Below the pieces are notes generated by a model. The model saw nothing but the letters and a program-made list of their open reading frames with translations, did no database searches and was not told the origin of the DNA. From NCBI GenBank assembly GCA_030538335.1, contig JAUNUE010000048.1:1-10088 (forward strand): 10,088 nt of DNA. Reading direction: 5' to 3'. The translations under genes were made by a program, and so were the position numbers. Below are positions 9,034 through 10,088 of the stretch, in pieces; position 1 is the first letter of the stretch; each line of letters opens with the position of its first letter. Source of the DNA: Allobrachymonas sp. Lineage in GTDB: Bacteria > Pseudomonadota > Gammaproteobacteria > Burkholderiales > Burkholderiaceae_C.

Positions 9034-9037
9034 ACAC

Positions 9038-9218
9038 CTGTTGGCCGGTCTGGATTGGTAAGAAAGTCCAGGCAAGTCATCACCACCCGAGTCTGTTGAT
9101 ACGGTATTGCAGCTTCATCTGGCCGTCTGGCCCCACGCCCAGGCACTGCATGGGTTGTAACACCGCAAAATGGCAGGACTGCTTGTTGTTTTTGATCACG
9201 TCACAAAGGCAAACACAG
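9038..9218 (+). ncRNA. ssrS: Rod-shaped structured RNA, probable 6S RNA
   Basis: About 181 nt that fold by hand into one long interrupted hairpin. Pairs from the ends inwards: 9038-9041 with 9215-9218; 9044-9046 with 9208-9210; 9053-9054 with 9201-9202; 9056-9059 with 9195-9198; 9061-9065 with 9189-9193; 9069-9073 with 9181-9185; 9075-9078 with 9177-9180 (single bulged A9074). An open centre follows (about 9079-9101 and 9166-9176), then 9102-9105 with 9162-9165, 9108-9112 with 9146-9150, and 9118-9122 with 9139-9143 closing a terminal loop. A long closing stem, large central bubble and terminal arm at about 180 nt is the architecture of 6S RNA, which binds sigma70-RNA polymerase as an open-promoter mimic. 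The TACAAT box at 9028-9033 fits the 5' end. A local hairpin, 9048-9056 with 9065-9073, competes with part of the closing stem. Primary-sequence conservation was not checked, so the 6S name is inference; another structured sRNA or a bcp leader is possible. Confidence 0.5.
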
Positions 9219-9236
9219 AAAAAGGCAGTGCTTGCG

Positions 9237-9262
9237 GGTTGCAGCAGCCATGCTTTGCAACC
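9237..9262 (+). repeat. Inverted repeat / hairpin before bcp (first)
   Basis: GGTTGCA (9237-9243) and TGCAACC (9256-9262) form a perfect 7-bp stem, extended inside by GCA/TGC after a 2-nt bulge, with loop GCCA. No T-run follows, so it is not a standard terminator. It could be a 3' processing or stability element of the upstream RNA, or part of the bcp leader. Confidence 0.6.
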
Positions 9263-9269
9263 ACGCCAT

Positions 9270-9292
9270 AAGCCTCTGCCACCCAGAGGCTT
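9270..9292 (+). repeat. Inverted repeat / hairpin before bcp (second)
   Basis: AAGCCTCTG (9270-9278) and CAGAGGCTT (9284-9292) are perfectly complementary (9 bp, loop CCACC). On the plus strand it is followed by GCTCCCTCGC rather than a T-run, so termination would be inefficient at best. It ends 62 nt before the bcp start. The rest of the leader (9293-9354) shows only a weak purine-rich ribosome site and no clear promoter. Confidence 0.6.
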
Positions 9293-9354
9293 GCTCCCTC
9301 GCATGAACCAGACTCCGGCCGCCTCCCCAACCTTCCAGAAAGAGAAATACCACC

Positions 9355-9858
9355 ATGTCCATTGTTGTCGATAAGCTCATTCCAGAATTTGAAGCCGAAG
9401 CCACTTGTGGCACCACCGTCAACAACGGCGCGCTGATGGGACAGATCGTTGTACTCTTCTTCTATCCCAAAGACCACACGCCCGGCTGCACCACCGAGGC
9501 GCTTGAGTTCCGCGACAGATACAAGGATTTTGTCAAAGCCGGAGCCGTAGTGTACGGCGTCTCGCGCGACAACATCGCCTCGCACGACAGCTTCAAGGAA
9601 AAACTCGAACTGCCTTTTGAACTGATCGCCGACACCGAAGAAAAAATGTGCCACATGTTCGGTGTGGTCAAGAACAAGATCATGTACGGCAAAAAGGTCA
9701 AGGGCATCGAGCGCAGCACCTTCCTGATCGCCCCCGACGGCACCCTGAAGCAGGAATGGCGCGGCATCAAAAGCGCCAAAGTGCAAGGCCACGCCAACGA
9801 AGTGCTCAAAGCCGTGAAGGCACTGAAAAAAGAAGTGACCGAGCTGGAACAGGCCTGA
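9355..9858 (+). CDS. bcp: Bcp/PrxQ-type thiol peroxidase
   Basis: A 167-residue peroxiredoxin of the Bcp/PrxQ group, which reduces hydrogen peroxide and organic hydroperoxides in the cytoplasm with electrons from thioredoxin. Thioredoxin fold: IVVLFFYPKD (31-40), peroxidatic site PxxxTxxC in PKDHTPGC with P38, T42 and C45, then FRDRYKDF, VYGVSRDNIASH (67-78), FELIADTEEKMCHMFGV with C99, and conserved R120 in GIERSTFLI. E. coli Bcp has its resolving cysteine at position 50; here it is leucine (GCTTEAL), so a one-cysteine mechanism or another resolver is implied. C18 in EATCGT is the only other cysteine besides C99. The lysine-rich C-terminus extends somewhat beyond E. coli Bcp. ATG 9355-9357 follows an AGAAAGAGA purine tract. 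No separate promoter is evident, so it may be co-transcribed with the upstream structured RNA. A strong terminator follows. Confidence 0.95.
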   Translation: MSIVVDKLIPEFEAEATCGTTVNNGALMGQIVVLFFYPKDHTPGCTTEALEFRDRYKDFVKAGAVVYGVSRDNIASHDSFKEKLELPFELIADTEEKMCHMFGVVKNKIMYGKKVKGIERSTFLIAPDGTLKQEWRGIKSAKVQGHANEVLKAVKALKKEVTELEQA

Positions 9859-9878
9859 TTCTTTTTCCGGTTGACATA

Positions 9879-9911
9879 AAAAAAGCCTTGCAGCATCTGC
9901 AAGGCTTTTTT
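9879..9911 (+). terminator. Strong Rho-independent terminator after bcp
   Basis: A perfect 15-bp stem (9879-9893 with 9897-9911, loop CAT): GCCTTGCAG/CTGCAAGGC flanked by an A-run and a T-run. It begins 20 nt after the bcp stop and by symmetry could also stop minus-strand transcription entering from the right. Confidence 0.95.
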
Positions 9912-10088
9912 GTTGGCGCGGTTAACCTGCTTGAAAATGGGTTGGAAGGGTCGTCACTTCCTCATAATGTCATGCGCATTTCTGGGCACGATTAGCTGGA
10001 ACATTTCCAGTTCACCAACCTCGTCGCATTCTACTTAGGGTCTTAGGAAGCAAACATGTGTCCACCACATGCTAACTTCTTGAGATGA
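9912..10088. other. Right-hand tail without a supportable gene
   Basis: 177 bases after the bcp terminator, by eye less GC-rich than the coding part. No frame on either strand gives a recognisable protein. Two hairpins are visible: 9994-10001 with 10005-10012 (AGCTGGAA/TTCCAGTT, one wobble, loop CAT) and CATGTG/CACATG at 10055-10060 and 10066-10071 (loop TCCAC). The stretch could be the start of an unrelated accessory segment or an ordinary spacer; the window ends too soon to tell. Confidence 0.5.

Larger units (their letters stand above)
8881..9037 (+). other. Non-coding stretch before the structured RNA
   Basis: First part of the 474-base gap between the Mth938-type gene and bcp. It holds a 10-bp palindrome CCGCATGCGG (8907-8916) and a T-run (8934-8939) preceded by only a weak imperfect stem, so a terminator for the upstream gene is doubtful. 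A candidate promoter and a TACAAT box are listed separately. I see no coding signal on either strand. Confidence 0.6.

Noticed and set aside
9196..9792. 198-codon minus-strand open frame opposite bcp and its leader
   Set aside because: Antisense to a clear peroxiredoxin; no recognisable family and no ribosome site supporting it.

Overview
This is a chromosomal housekeeping segment of a GC-rich betaproteobacterium, most likely Burkholderiales and close to Comamonadaceae. I base that on protein character and gene order (Mth938-type gene, alanine-type aminotransferase, hom, thrC, clpB, and bcp on the other side), recalled from memory and not searched.

Layout. The minus strand, read from about 8370 down to 1, carries an AlaA-type aminotransferase, hom (homoserine dehydrogenase), a Phd/YefM antitoxin with a VapC-type PIN toxin, a GNAT acetyltransferase, thrC (threonine synthase), a small NlpE-like outer-membrane lipoprotein, a clear terminator, and clpB. 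clpB runs off the left edge without its last roughly 85-90 residues and has its own heat-shock-like promoter. The plus strand, from 8488 rightwards, carries an Mth938-domain protein, a 474-base non-coding stretch, a Bcp/PrxQ peroxiredoxin and a perfect 15-bp terminator. The last 177 bases hold no gene I can support.

How it works together. Homoserine dehydrogenase and threonine synthase act in the same aspartate-to-threonine route and are normally neighbours. Here a toxin-antitoxin pair and an acetyltransferase sit between them. The TA pair brings a near-consensus sigma70 promoter whose -35 box overlaps the hom stop codon, and the promoter is covered by repeated TCTGACTA-like boxes that look like its operator. 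No terminator is visible from there to the end of thrC, so thrC may be read partly from a TA-autoregulated promoter.

The most interesting non-coding signal is 9038-9218. It can be folded by hand into one long rod of about 181 nt with an open centre and begins just after a TACAAT box. Length, shape and position upstream of a housekeeping gene resemble 6S RNA (ssrS), but I could not confirm this by homology. Two further strong hairpins lie between it and bcp. I see no CRISPR array, tRNA, rRNA or complete insertion sequence.
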